Shown here: positions 52,911 to 61,689 of the stretch, piece after piece
How positions within the stretch are numbered: position 1 is the stretch's first letter
How the letters are laid out: each line of letters starts with the position of its first letter
DNA from: DAOUBP01 sp964513075
GTDB lineage: Bacteria; Chloroflexota; Anaerolineae; CG2-30-64-16
Length of the DNA stretch: 64,000 bases
Assembly (NCBI GenBank): GCA_964513075.1
Contig: CAZELR010000009.1
Coordinates: 33,715 to 97,714, forward strand
Direction of reading: 5' to 3'
Program-made: the position numbers and the translations under genes
Notes under the pieces: generated by a model
Told to the model about the DNA's origin: nothing
What the model saw: only the letters and a program-made list of their open reading frames with translations
The model's database searches: none

Positions 52911-53930
52911 ATGCTGGATTTCAACCTAAACTTGGGTGGCGGTGAGAAGGCCGAGGTCGAAGACCGGGCCGAAGCGGGTCTGCGGCCCGAGATCGAAAAC
53001 GTGATTATTATCGGCAGCGGCCCGGCCGGCTGGTCGGCCGCGATCTATGCCGCGCGTTCCGATCTGCGCCCGCTCTTGATTACCGGCAACGAGCTGGGCG
53101 GTCAGATCGCGCTCACCACCGAAGTTGAGAATTTCCCCGGCTTCGAGCAGATCCAGGGGCCTGAGCTGGTGGAACGCATGCAGCGGCAGGCGGAGCGCTT
53201 CGGCACCGAGGTCCTGATCGACTACGTCGCCGAGATCGATGTGAACGGCCCACCCTTTACCGTGAAGACGGTCGGTGGACACGAATTCAAGACCAAGGCG
53301 ATCCTTGCGGCCACCGGCGCATCGCCGCGCCGGCTGGGCGCAGCTAACGAAGAACGGTTGACCGGTCGCGGGGTCAGCTATTGCGCGACTTGCGACGGCT
53401 TTTTCTTCCGCAACAAGGAGGTTGTTGTGGTCGGCGGCGGCGACAGCGCGCTGCAAGAGGCGTTGTTTCTGACCAGGTTCGCGTCCAGGGTGCGCATCGT
53501 TCACCGCCGCGACACGCTGCGCGCATGCGCGATGCTGCAGCGGCGGGCGACCGAGAATCCCAAGATCGAGTTCGTCTGGAACTCGGTGATCACGAGCATC
53601 AACGGTGCGGAAAAAGTCGAGAGCATCACGCTGAAGAATGTGGTCACCGGCGAGACGCACGACACGCCGATCGATGGCGTCTTCGTCTATGTCGGCCACC
53701 TGCCCAATAATCAGCTTTTTAGCGGTAAACTCGCCATGGATGAAGAGGGCTACCTGATCACCGACAAGCTGATGCGCACCAGCGTGCCCGGCATCTTTGC
53801 CGCGGGCGAGATCCAGGATCACCGCTTCAAACAGGCCGCAACCTCGGCCGGTCAGGGCGTGGCCGCGGCGCTCGAGGTTGAGAAGTATATCGCCGACCTG
53901 GAATACCGGACGTACCCGGGAAGCAAATAG
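52911..53930 (+). CDS. trxB: thioredoxin-disulfide reductase
   Basis: A 339-residue FAD enzyme that reduces thioredoxin-like proteins with NADPH. GSGPAG near residue 36 binds FAD, the redox pair is Cys158 and Cys161 in CATC, GGGDSALQEA binds NADPH and FAAGEIQD is the second FAD motif. It has an N-terminal extension of about 27 polar residues relative to standard TrxB. GAGGAG lies upstream of ATG 52911. It is the plausible reductase for the glutaredoxin-like selenoprotein candidate at 5234; that is inference. Confidence 0.94.
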   Translation: MLDFNLNLGGGEKAEVEDRAEAGLRPEIENVIIIGSGPAGWSAAIYAARSDLRPLLITGNELGGQIALTTEVENFPGFEQIQGPELVERMQRQAERFGTEVLIDYVAEIDVNGPPFTVKTVGGHEFKTKAILAATGASPRRLGAANEERLTGRGVSYCATCDGFFFRNKEVVVVGGGDSALQEALFLTRFASRVRIVHRRDTLRACAMLQRRATENPKIEFVWNSVITSINGAEKVESITLKNVVTGETHDTPIDGVFVYVGHLPNNQLFSGKLAMDEEGYLITDKLMRTSVPGIFAAGEIQDHRFKQAATSAGQGVAAALEVEKYIADLEYRTYPGSK

Positions 53931-53959
53931 TCCAGAAGTCAGGAGACAGGGGGCTGATT

Positions 53960-54733
53960 TTGCTTTCACCAGCCATTCTTCAGGCTTACATGCGCGCTGC
54001 GGCCGCCGGCACTCACGACGTGGTCGAGGCCCCACCGTTCGAGCTTTTCTTTACCCCGAACGACGCGCTGCGATTCTATAATTACGGTGTGCCGACCGAA
54101 CCGGTGCGGGACATCTCGCCGGAGATGCTGGCGGCGCTGCGCGCCGAGTTTGCGCGGCGCGAGCGCTTGCTGCGTTTCGAGTTCATCGAGCAGTACGCGC
54201 CCGATCTGAGCGCTGCACTGGCTGCAGCAGGGCTGATAGAAGAGGGGCGCAACCCATTGATGGTGTGCACCCCCGAGACGTTTCACCCCGCGCCCGTAGT
54301 CCCGAGCCTGGAGATTCGCCCGCTCGCACCTGCATCATCGCGCGCCGACCTTGCCGCGTTCATCAGCGTGCAGGAGCGGAGCTTCGGCGAGGAAGACCAA
54401 GTCGGCCCCACCGATGCGCAGGTGGAAGATCTGCACCGGCGCTCGGGGCAAGGGGGCCATTACTTCCTCGGCCTGCTGGACGGCGAACCCGCCGCTACAG
54501 GCGCTTATACGGCGCCGCTCGACGGGTTCACCGAGCTGGTGGGCATTGCCACGCTGGCGGAATATCGGCGCCGCGGCATCGCCAGCGCGCTTACGGCCGA
54601 CATGACCCAGGCTGCTTTTCGGGAAGGGGTGCGGGTGGTATTCCTTGGCGCCGCTGACGAGCGCGCCGGCCGGGTGTATCAGCGGGTGGGGTTCCGGCAG
54701 TATGCCACCGCACTCGCGTATTGCGAAGAATAA
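53960..54733 (+). CDS. GNAT family acetyltransferase
   Basis: A 257-residue protein whose C-terminal half is a GNAT domain, with VGIATLAEYRRRGIASALTADM as the acetyl-CoA loop and GRVYQRVGF after it. The N-terminal 115 residues are not GNAT-like in sequence. It starts with TTG at 53960 after GGGGGCTGATT; ATG 53990 is an alternative. The substrate is unknown. It ends just before a bidirectional terminator. Confidence 0.85.
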   Translation: MLSPAILQAYMRAAAAGTHDVVEAPPFELFFTPNDALRFYNYGVPTEPVRDISPEMLAALRAEFARRERLLRFEFIEQYAPDLSAALAAAGLIEEGRNPLMVCTPETFHPAPVVPSLEIRPLAPASSRADLAAFISVQERSFGEEDQVGPTDAQVEDLHRRSGQGGHYFLGLLDGEPAATGAYTAPLDGFTELVGIATLAEYRRRGIASALTADMTQAAFREGVRVVFLGAADERAGRVYQRVGFRQYATALAYCEE

Positions 54734-54737
54734 CCCC

Positions 54738-54781
54738 AAAAAGACCCCCCCCGGTTTCTCTCAGAAACCGGGGGTCTTTTT
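54738..54781. terminator. AGAAACC-family palindrome copy 4, bidirectional terminator
   Basis: AAAAAGA and TCTTTTT ends enclose C8-GGTTTCT, CTC and AGAAACC-G5; three extra C bases make a bulge. It lies between convergent genes and can terminate both. Confidence 0.8.
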
Positions 54782-54784
54782 ATG

Positions 54785-55642
54785 TTACCAGAACATCGGC
54801 CCCATTTCCTGCCCGGCGACCAACGCTTCCATCTCCTCATCCGATGGCGCTCGCTCGAACCGGCTGGCCGCGGCCAGCACCTTCGGCAGTACATAGATGT
54901 CACCGAGTGTGTTTAGGAAGATGCCGGGCCGGCCTAGCACGTACCACACGGCCAGGTCGATGTCGGCTTGTTCTTCCAGCGGTTCGTACCAGGTGGCGCG
55001 GGTGTGCGGGCCGTCGCCCCAGAGCCTGCGGGCGAGCCCTTTGATTGTCTGCACCGGCACGTCCCGCTCTGCGCAGAGCTTTGTTAGTGTCTCAAAATCG
55101 GCTGCATAGCGCGCATTCTGCATTAACAAATAGTTGTAGGGCAGCAGCACGGTGTCGAAGTCGAAGCGCGCCAGGCTGCGCAGGTGCATGGCCGGCGCAA
55201 CGATCTCATGGCCGGTGACGCCGATGAAGCGGACCAGCCCTTGCTCGCGCGCCTCGATGGCCGCCTCCAGCGCGCCGCCCGGCCCCATCGCCACCTCCCA
55301 CTCCGCGGGATCGACCAGGAAGTGCAGTTGCAGCAGATCCACATGGTCGGTTTGCAGCCGCTCCAACGACTCGTGAATTTGCTCCTTGGCCTTGGCGTAG
55401 GTGCGCTCCTGGGTCTTGGTGGCCAGGAAGAAGTCCTTGCGATGGTGTTTCATCCACGGGCCGATGCGCAGCTCAGCGTCGCCGTAGTTGCGAGCCGTAT
55501 CGATGTGGTTGACGCCGTATTGCAGCAGCACATCCAGCGTGCGGTCGGCCTCAGCCTGCGTTACGCGGCCCAGCGCGGCCGCGCCAAAGATGGTGCGGGT
55601 GCTCAAATGGCCGGTGCGACCGAAAACTAACTTAGGAATCAT
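54785..55642 (-). CDS. aldo/keto reductase family protein
   Basis: A 285-residue aldo/keto-reductase barrel. HIDTARNYGDAE supplies Asp and Tyr, ATKTQER the Lys and LLQLHFL the His. FIGVTGHEI and a later LPYNYLLM match the predicted-oxidoreductase branch. Many relatives end in a ferredoxin domain, which is missing here. It starts 5 bases after the 3-hydroxybutyryl-CoA dehydrogenase stop, so the two form an operon. The substrate is unknown. Confidence 0.87.
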   Translation of the reverse strand: MIPKLVFGRTGHLSTRTIFGAAALGRVTQAEADRTLDVLLQYGVNHIDTARNYGDAELRIGPWMKHHRKDFFLATKTQERTYAKAKEQIHESLERLQTDHVDLLQLHFLVDPAEWEVAMGPGGALEAAIEAREQGLVRFIGVTGHEIVAPAMHLRSLARFDFDTVLLPYNYLLMQNARYAADFETLTKLCAERDVPVQTIKGLARRLWGDGPHTRATWYEPLEEQADIDLAVWYVLGRPGIFLNTLGDIYVLPKVLAAASRFERAPSDEEMEALVAGQEMGPMFW

Positions 55643-55647
55643 CTGTT

Positions 55648-56511
55648 TTACCCCTTACCGTAGTCGTAGAATCCCTTGCCGCTCTTCTTACCCAGATACC
55701 CTGCACTGACCATCCGGCGCAGCAGCGGCGGCGCAGCGAAGCGCGGGTCCTTGGTCTCAGCAAACACCGCGTCCGCGATGAACAGCGTGGTGTCCAGCCC
55801 AACGAAGTCCAGCAGGGTGAACGGGCCCATGGGATGGCCCAAGCCCAGCCGGATGCCGGTATCGAAATCTTCCTTGGTGGCGACCCCTCGCTCCAATGCC
55901 TCGATGGCTTGCAGCAGATACGGGATCAGCAGCAGATTGACGATGAACCCAGGCGTGTCCTTGCTGACGATAATTGTCTTACCCAAGCTTTCGACAAAGG
56001 CTTTAGCGGCCTGGAACGTCTCTTCGCTGGTCAGGAAGGTGCGCACCATCTCCAGGAGAGTCATCACTGGGACCGGCTGCATGAAGTGCAGGCCCAGGAC
56101 TTTATCGGGTCGCTTGGTGGCGGCAGCCATCTCGGTGATCGCCAACGACGAGGTGTTGCTGGCCAGGATGGCGTGCGATGGCGCCACTGCGTCCAATTCG
56201 GCAAAGATCTTGCGCTTCAGATCAAGGTTTTCGACAACCGCCTCGATGATCAGGTCGCATTCCGCGAGCGCAGCGATCTCGGTGACGCCGATAATGCGGG
56301 ATTGGGCCGCATCACGGTCTGCGGCGGCCAACTTGCCTTTGGCTACTGCCCGATCCAGCGATCCGTTGATGCGCGCGATGCCGGCTTCGAGCAGGCCACT
56401 GTTGACTTCGCGCACGATGACAGTGTAGCCCGATTTGGCACACACTTCGACGATGCCCGCGCCCATCAGCCCACAGCCCACGACGCCGACGCGTGAGATA
56501 CCTTGCGACAT
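55648..56511 (-). CDS. 3-hydroxybutyryl-CoA dehydrogenase
   Basis: A 287-residue dehydrogenase that interconverts 3-hydroxyacyl-CoA and acetoacyl-CoA with NAD(P). GCGLMGAGIVEVCAKSG is the nucleotide loop, ASNTSSLAITEMA lies at the active site, GLHFMQPVPVM holds the catalytic His, and GLGHPMGPFTLLDFVGLD is the C-terminal helical motif. The length fits the single-domain butyrate-pathway enzyme. It has a clear promoter upstream on the minus strand. Confidence 0.94.
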   Translation of the reverse strand: MSQGISRVGVVGCGLMGAGIVEVCAKSGYTVIVREVNSGLLEAGIARINGSLDRAVAKGKLAAADRDAAQSRIIGVTEIAALAECDLIIEAVVENLDLKRKIFAELDAVAPSHAILASNTSSLAITEMAAATKRPDKVLGLHFMQPVPVMTLLEMVRTFLTSEETFQAAKAFVESLGKTIIVSKDTPGFIVNLLLIPYLLQAIEALERGVATKEDFDTGIRLGLGHPMGPFTLLDFVGLDTTLFIADAVFAETKDPRFAAPPLLRRMVSAGYLGKKSGKGFYDYGKG

Positions 56512-56549
56512 TGCAAGCCTCCTGTGATGTGTGGTGGTTCGATGGCGTT

Positions 56550-56578
56550 ATTATACCGGTTTTGGGGCAATAAATCAA
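56550..56578 (-). promoter_or_regulatory. promoter for the 3-hydroxybutyryl-CoA dehydrogenase operon
   Basis: On the minus strand TTGATT (56578-56573) and TATAAT (56555-56550) are 17 bases apart, about 40 bases before the start. Confidence 0.55.
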
Positions 56579-56600
56579 TGATTGCCTCCCGTGCATCCGG

Positions 56601-56630
56601 TTGGCACTTTGCCCGTGCCTGATGTAAAAT
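56601..56630 (+). promoter_or_regulatory. possible promoter for the zinc-type dehydrogenase gene
   Basis: TTGGCA (56601-56606) and TAAAAT (56625-56630) have 18-bp spacing in the divergent gap. Confidence 0.4.
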
Positions 56631-56674
56631 GCTGCACATATCGGTTCTCAGCCCTTTCAACCCGGAGTATCCTG

Positions 56675-57712
56675 ATGCGAGCTGTCGTCTTTGAGCGCCA
56701 CGGCGGACCCGAGGTGTTGGCGTACCGTGAAGACATATCCGTTCCTCAGCCCGGCCCCGGCGAGGTGCTGGTTGCCGTTCGCTACGCAGCCCTGAATCGG
56801 CTGGACGATTTTGTGCGCACCGGCTGGCGCGGGCTGGACCTGGCGTTCCCGCACATCCTCGGGTCTGACTTCAGCGGCGCTATCTCTGAGCTGGGCGTAG
56901 GCGTGACCGGATGGACAGTGGGCCAGCGCGTGGTAGCCAACCCGACATTGTGGTGCGGCGCCTGCCCGCAATGCGTCGCCGGTTATCACAACCGCTGCGA
57001 TGTTTTTGCTATCCTGGGCGAGCACGTACCTGGGGCCTATGCCGAATTTGTCAAAGTTCCGGCGCGTAATCTGGTGGCAATTCCGGACGGCTACCCGGAT
57101 GATTTGGCTGCGGCCGCGCCCCTGGTAAGCGTCACCGCCTGGCACATGCTGATCGCTGCCGGCCGGCTGCGCGCCGGCGAGACAGTGTTGGTGGTGGGCG
57201 CCGGCGGCGGTGTCAACAGCATGGCCATCCAGATTGCTAAGTTCGCCGGAGCGACTGTCGGCGTGGTGGCTGCCAACTCAGATAAGGCAGCGCAAGCGCA
57301 CCGCTTGGGGGCCGATTGGGTCATCGACCGTTCGCTTGAGGCCAACTGGAGCAAGGCGGCCTATGCCGCTACCGGCCGGCGGGGAGTTGATGTGGTGGTC
57401 GACAATGTAGGTGCGGCGACATGGAGCGCCAGTTTGCGCTGTCTGGCTCGGGGCGGTCGTCTGCTCACCGTAGGCGGCACCACGGGCTATGAGGCGGTCA
57501 CGCCAGTCAACCTGATGTTCGGTAAACATCTCAGCATCGTCGGCTCCACGATGGGCACCCAACCTGACTTTGAAACGGTTATGGCTCAGGTCTTCGCCGG
57601 CAGGCTGAAGCCGGTCATTGATCGCATCTTCCCTTTGCCTCAGTATCCCGATGCACTGGCGCGCATGCTGGCCGGCGACGCGTTCGGCAAGATCCTGGTC
57701 CAAGTTGTTTGA
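56675..57712 (+). CDS. zinc-binding alcohol dehydrogenase family protein
   Basis: A 345-residue medium-chain dehydrogenase/quinone-oxidoreductase. CGACPQCVAGYHNRCD is the four-cysteine structural zinc lobe. GAGGGVNSMAIQIAKFAGA binds NAD(P). The catalytic zinc ligands are partly absent: the usual first Cys is Asn in AALNRLDD, so a quinone-reductase-like or crotonyl-CoA reductase-like role is possible. ATG 56675 follows GGAG by 7 bases. It diverges from the 3-hydroxybutyryl-CoA dehydrogenase operon. Confidence 0.87.
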   Translation: MRAVVFERHGGPEVLAYREDISVPQPGPGEVLVAVRYAALNRLDDFVRTGWRGLDLAFPHILGSDFSGAISELGVGVTGWTVGQRVVANPTLWCGACPQCVAGYHNRCDVFAILGEHVPGAYAEFVKVPARNLVAIPDGYPDDLAAAAPLVSVTAWHMLIAAGRLRAGETVLVVGAGGGVNSMAIQIAKFAGATVGVVAANSDKAAQAHRLGADWVIDRSLEANWSKAAYAATGRRGVDVVVDNVGAATWSASLRCLARGGRLLTVGGTTGYEAVTPVNLMFGKHLSIVGSTMGTQPDFETVMAQVFAGRLKPVIDRIFPLPQYPDALARMLAGDAFGKILVQVV

Positions 57713-57739
57713 GTCCGACAGAGTAAGGAGAATCTTCTC

Positions 57740-58432
57740 TTGAACAGAAATCTGGTTACTGTGCTTCGGTGGCTGATCGCGTTGACGCTGCCGATAGTCA
57801 TTATCTTGTTCTCCGCACGAGTAATGGTCAACACCTGGTATCCTCGATTCGAGTACGCCAAGGCGGATTTTCCGCCTGACAGTTACGGCTTCACTCAAGC
57901 TGACCGTCTGAAGTTGGGCGTCGCTTCCATCGACTTCCTGAACGCTCCGGAACCGCCCGAAGAGGCCATTCGGATGCTGGTGGAGCTGCGCTTGCCCGGC
58001 ACTAATCAGCCGCTCTTTAACATGTACGAGTTGAGCCACATGATCGACGTCAAACGCCTGACCGATGTTCTGTGGCGCGTGCTGTTGGCTGCCGCCATCA
58101 TCGTCGTTGCAGGGCTGGCCGGGCTGCTGGCCCGCCGCGCAACGCGGCGCGACGGCTATGCTGCGCTGTTTGTTGGCGGCGCGTTGACGTCGGGCCTGCT
58201 GGTAGTGTTGATTGCACTGGTCCTGCTAGCCTGGCGCTGGTTCTTCATTGCATTTCACGACGTTTTCTTTGCGGCCGGCACCTGGACCTTCAACTGGACC
58301 GACTCCCTGATCCGTCTGTTCCCGGATCGCTTCTGGTTCGATGCCGGGGTCTTGCTGGTCGGCGGTGCATTGGCACTGGCGATCATGGTGACGGCGGTTG
58401 GGTTCTTGCTGGGACGGCGCGCAGAAAAGTAA
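57740..58432 (+). CDS. integral membrane protein of the DUF1461/TIGR01906 type
   Basis: A 230-residue membrane protein with one N-terminal helix (about 8-30), an extracytoplasmic domain of about 80 residues with ELSHMIDVKRL, then three helices, the last pair separated by FHDVFFAAGTWTFN and LFPDRFWFD. This layout matches the DUF1461 family of unknown function. It starts with TTG at 57740, nine bases after TAAGGAG, and 27 bases after the dehydrogenase gene. Confidence 0.8.
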   Translation: MNRNLVTVLRWLIALTLPIVIILFSARVMVNTWYPRFEYAKADFPPDSYGFTQADRLKLGVASIDFLNAPEPPEEAIRMLVELRLPGTNQPLFNMYELSHMIDVKRLTDVLWRVLLAAAIIVVAGLAGLLARRATRRDGYAALFVGGALTSGLLVVLIALVLLAWRWFFIAFHDVFFAAGTWTFNWTDSLIRLFPDRFWFDAGVLLVGGALALAIMVTAVGFLLGRRAEK

Positions 58433-58453
58433 CATGCTTTGTACAATACCCTT

Positions 58454-58482
58454 TTGTTTAGCAGATCGGTGCGTGTTACAAT
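58454..58482 (+). promoter_or_regulatory. possible promoter for the hydroxylase gene
   Basis: TTGTTT (58454-58459) and TACAAT (58477-58482) are 17 bases apart, about 45 bases before the GTG start. Confidence 0.45.
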
Positions 58483-58524
58483 CAAGTTCATTCATCTATC
58501 CTCATTTTCCTGCAGGGAGGTCTT

Positions 58525-59169
58525 GTGTCTAAAACTTCTCGTGGCGTCGAAATCAACCACAGTGATGTCCCCATCCGGCTATTCAAGTCGGACTTTCTGG
58601 AGTTTTTCACTCACATCAGCCCCATTGCTGTCCTGGTGATTTGGGTGCCGGTAGTAGCCTATCTCCTGGCGCGGGCCATCATGAATGTGGCGGCAGACGG
58701 CGCGTGGTGGGTCATTCCGGTCGGTTTCATCGTCGGCCTCGTGGTTTGGACGTTTGCCGAGTACACGCTGCATCGCTTTCTGTTTCACTACCATGCCAAG
58801 GGCGAGCGCGCACAGCGGGTCTTCTTCCTTTTCCACGGCGTGCATCATGCCCAGCCGCAGCTCAAAACCCGCCTGGTGATGCCCCCGGTTGTCAGCATCC
58901 CGTTGGCCGCGCTATTCTACGGCCTGTTTCACTTCCTCGTGGGCGTTCTGCTTAAGGCGCCGCACTGGGTCGGGCCGCTTTTTGCCGGCTTCATCGTTGG
59001 ATATCTGGCCTACGACATGATCCATTACGCCACGCATCACTTCTCGATGCGGTCGGGTTACTGGAAGTACATCAAGCGCTACCACATGGCCCATCACTTC
59101 AAGGCGCCAAACGCGCTCTACGGGGTCAGCTCGCCGATATGGGATTATGTGTTCAGGACGGTCGCCTGA
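58525..59169 (+). CDS. fatty acid hydroxylase / sterol desaturase family protein
   Basis: A 214-residue membrane di-iron enzyme with four helices. Histidine boxes are HRFLFH, HGVHH, HYATHH and HMAHH, the pattern of fatty acid 2-hydroxylases. It would use oxygen and electrons to hydroxylate a lipid acyl chain. The GTG at 58525 follows GGGAGG. It has its own promoter. Use of oxygen is consistent with cytochrome bd in the same window. Confidence 0.9.
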   Translation: MSKTSRGVEINHSDVPIRLFKSDFLEFFTHISPIAVLVIWVPVVAYLLARAIMNVAADGAWWVIPVGFIVGLVVWTFAEYTLHRFLFHYHAKGERAQRVFFLFHGVHHAQPQLKTRLVMPPVVSIPLAALFYGLFHFLVGVLLKAPHWVGPLFAGFIVGYLAYDMIHYATHHFSMRSGYWKYIKRYHMAHHFKAPNALYGVSSPIWDYVFRTVA

Positions 59170-59254
59170 TCGAACGCGGCGGGGCCAGGTGACATGCAGC
59201 ATGTGATGGGTGTCATGGACGGCACAGGCTGACGCTCATATACTGCTTCGCAGA

Positions 59255-59284
59255 TGACCGGCATTTTTAAACAAGTGCCGGTCA
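59255..59284 (+). other. inverted repeat upstream of the corrinoid activation-domain gene
   Basis: TGACCGGCA and TGCCGGTCA (9 bp) flank an AT-rich 12-base loop, 20 bases before the ATG. It may be an mRNA hairpin or an operator. No cobalamin riboswitch box is seen. Confidence 0.4.
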
Positions 59285-59304
59285 CTTGTCGCATAGGAGG
59301 TTTC

Positions 59305-59997
59305 ATGGAGTCTGTAGTGCTCGACTCCCTTTCTTACACGTTGGATGTCCCGACTATCCTGCAGCTATTGCATGTCCGCCAGGGCTCCAGCCGTGAGATC
59401 GAGGTGCGCAAGCTGATCGCAGAAGCCGAGGTCATCGCCGCGCCCAAGGCGGTCTATCGGTTGGTCTTTATCGACGACAAGGGATCGGATTTCATCGTTG
59501 CCGATGGCCGGAAATTCGAGAGCCGCGTCTTACGAGTCAACCTTGATGGCCTGCACCGTGTCTTTGCTTACGTCTGCACCAGCGGGCGCGAGCTGGCAGC
59601 CTGGTCTCAAGACCAGCAAGACATGCTGGCCCAATTCTACGCCGACACGATCAGTGAAGCGGTGTTGTACAGCGCGATGACGAGCCTGACCCGGCACCTG
59701 ACTGATACGTACGCACTGGGCCAAACAGCCGTGATGAACCCTGGCTCACTGGCCGATTGGCCCATGCAGCAGCAGCGGCCCTTGTTCGACTTGCTGGGCG
59801 ATGTGCAGGCCGCCATCGGCGTCGAGTTGACTCCAAGTCTGTTGATGCTGCCGACCAAGTCGGTGTCAGGGATTCTTTTTCCGTCCGAAGAAACCTTTGC
59901 CAGTTGTCAAATGTGCCCGCGTCTGGATTGTCCCAACCGGCGCGCCGTGTACGATGCGGGGTTGTTCGAGCGGAAGTACGCGGAAAGCAGAAGTTAG
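59305..59997 (+). CDS. stand-alone MetH-type activation domain protein
   Basis: A 230-residue protein resembling the reactivation domain of cobalamin-dependent methionine synthase. NPGSLADWPMQQQRPLFDLLG and GVELTPSLLMLPTKSVSGILF match its SAM-binding core. Near the C-terminus CQMCPRLDCPNR adds a four-cysteine motif, possibly an iron-sulfur or zinc site, as in stand-alone corrinoid-activation relatives. It lies 17 bases before the methylmalonyl-CoA mutase gene, so the two are probably co-transcribed. ATG 59305 has ATAGGAGG upstream. The role is likely corrinoid handling; the exact reaction is unknown. Confidence 0.82.
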   Translation: MESVVLDSLSYTLDVPTILQLLHVRQGSSREIEVRKLIAEAEVIAAPKAVYRLVFIDDKGSDFIVADGRKFESRVLRVNLDGLHRVFAYVCTSGRELAAWSQDQQDMLAQFYADTISEAVLYSAMTSLTRHLTDTYALGQTAVMNPGSLADWPMQQQRPLFDLLGDVQAAIGVELTPSLLMLPTKSVSGILFPSEETFASCQMCPRLDCPNRRAVYDAGLFERKYAESRS

Positions 59998-60014
59998 AAG
60001 TTGCAGGAGCAGAC

Positions 60015-61688
60015 ATGAGTCGATTATCTGAGCAGAAAGCTGCGTGGGAAGAAAAGCGCGTGGCCAAGCTGATCGCCAAAGCGCCAGAGCGTCAGCCGCA
60101 CTTCGAGACCAGCTCCGGCATCCCGGTGGAACGCGTCTACACGCCGGATGCGGCTGCCGAAGCTTGCCCGCAGGTGGCCGAGTCGTACCTGGCCACGCTG
60201 GGCTTTCCCGGCGAGTACCCCTTCACCCGCGGCGTCCAGCCGACGATGTACCGCGGCCGCTTCTGGACCATGCGCCAATACGCAGGCTTCGGCACCGCCG
60301 CCGAGAGCAACCAGCGCTACAAATACCTGCTGGCCCAAGGGCAAACCGGCCTCAGCGTGGCGTTTGACCTACCTACGCAGATCGGCTACGACGCGGACGA
60401 TCCCATTTGTCTGGGCGAGGTGGGCAAGGTGGGTGTGGCCATCTCTTCGCTGGCCGACATGGAGACGCTGCTGGACGGGATCCCGCTGGATAAGGTCAGC
60501 ATCAGCATGACCATCAACGCGCCGGCCGCGATCCTGCTGGCGATGGTGATCGCCGTGGCGCAACAACAGGGAGTCGATCCTAAGCAGCTCCGCGGCACCG
60601 TGCAGAACGACATCCTCAAAGAATACATTGCGCGCGGCACCTATATCTTTCCGCCCGCACCGTCCATGCGGCTGATCACCGATTTGTTTCGCTACTGCGC
60701 AGCCGAAGTGCCCAACTGGAACACGATCAGCATCTCGGGCTACCACATCCGCGAGGCAGGCAGCACCGCCGCGCAGGAAGTCGCGTTCACATTGGCGGAC
60801 GGCATTGAGTACGTCAAAGCCGCCATCGATGCCGGGCTGGCCGTAGATGACTTTGGGCCGCAGTTGGCGTTTTTCTTTAACGCACACAACAACTTTTTCG
60901 AGGAGATCGCCAAGTTCCGCGCGGCACGGCGCATTTGGGCTGCGCTCATGCGCGACCGCTTCGGCGCCAAAGACCCTAAGAGCTGGCAGCTTCGGTTCCA
61001 CACCCAAACCGCCGGCTCCACGCTGACCGCGCAGCAGCCGGAAAACAACGTGGTGCGTGTCACACTTCAGGCGCTGGCGGCAGTGCTGGGCGGCACGCAA
61101 AGCCTGCACACCAACTCCAAGGACGAGGCGTTGGCCTTGCCCTCAGAGGCAGCGGTCGAGGTCGCCCTGCGCACTCAGCAGATCATCGCCTATGAGTCGG
61201 GCGTAGCTGACACCATTGACCCGCTGGCCGGGTCCTATTACCTGGAGCAGCTGACCGACGAGATCGAGCGCCGGGCGCTGGCCTACATCGAAAAGATCGA
61301 CGCGTTGGGCGGTGCTCGCAAAGCCATCGAGGCCGGGTTCGTCCAACAGGAGATCCAGGATGCCGCCTACGCTGCGTTGCGAGCGGTGGAGGCCGGTGAA
61401 CAAGTTGTGGTCGGTGTCAACAAGTTTCAGCGGAAACAGGATGCGCTGCCTGCCGACCTGCTTAGAATCGACGAGGCGGTCCAGGCCGAGCAGATCGCCC
61501 GGCTTCGCACCGTGCGGGCCAATCGGGACGCCGTCAATGTCGCCGACGTCCTGGCCCGCATCAAGAGCGCCGCCGAAGATCCTGCTGCGCCGCTCATGCC
61601 GCTGTTTGTTGAAGCAGTCAGCGTTTATGCAACGCTGGGTGAGATCTGCAATGCTCTGCGCGACGTTTTCGGAGAATACCGGCCGTAA
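60015..61688 (+). CDS. methylmalonyl-CoA mutase large subunit, without B12 domain
   Basis: A 557-residue (beta/alpha)8 acyl-CoA mutase. Tyr89 in RQYAGFGTA and Arg219 in PSMR are the residues that select methylmalonyl-CoA over isobutyryl-CoA in the family, and SGYHIREAGS carries the catalytic His. The protein ends before any DxHxxG cobalamin-binding domain, so a separate small subunit must supply it; none is in the window. It interconverts methylmalonyl-CoA and succinyl-CoA. CAGGAG lies upstream of ATG 60015; the frame is open further upstream only through the preceding gene. The epimerase gene lies two genes on. Confidence 0.93.
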   Translation: MSRLSEQKAAWEEKRVAKLIAKAPERQPHFETSSGIPVERVYTPDAAAEACPQVAESYLATLGFPGEYPFTRGVQPTMYRGRFWTMRQYAGFGTAAESNQRYKYLLAQGQTGLSVAFDLPTQIGYDADDPICLGEVGKVGVAISSLADMETLLDGIPLDKVSISMTINAPAAILLAMVIAVAQQQGVDPKQLRGTVQNDILKEYIARGTYIFPPAPSMRLITDLFRYCAAEVPNWNTISISGYHIREAGSTAAQEVAFTLADGIEYVKAAIDAGLAVDDFGPQLAFFFNAHNNFFEEIAKFRAARRIWAALMRDRFGAKDPKSWQLRFHTQTAGSTLTAQQPENNVVRVTLQALAAVLGGTQSLHTNSKDEALALPSEAAVEVALRTQQIIAYESGVADTIDPLAGSYYLEQLTDEIERRALAYIEKIDALGGARKAIEAGFVQQEIQDAAYAALRAVEAGEQVVVGVNKFQRKQDALPADLLRIDEAVQAEQIARLRTVRANRDAVNVADVLARIKSAAEDPAAPLMPLFVEAVSVYATLGEICNALRDVFGEYRP

Positions 61689-61689
61689 A

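Noticed and set aside
57744..57759. AGAAATCTGGTTACTG as a fifth AGAAACC palindrome
   Set aside because: There is no complementary left arm, and the bases are the start of the DUF1461-like coding sequence.
59170..59304. Cobalamin riboswitch before the corrinoid activation gene
   Set aside because: No B12-box or the expected GCCACTG element is seen; only a short 9-bp inverted repeat is present.
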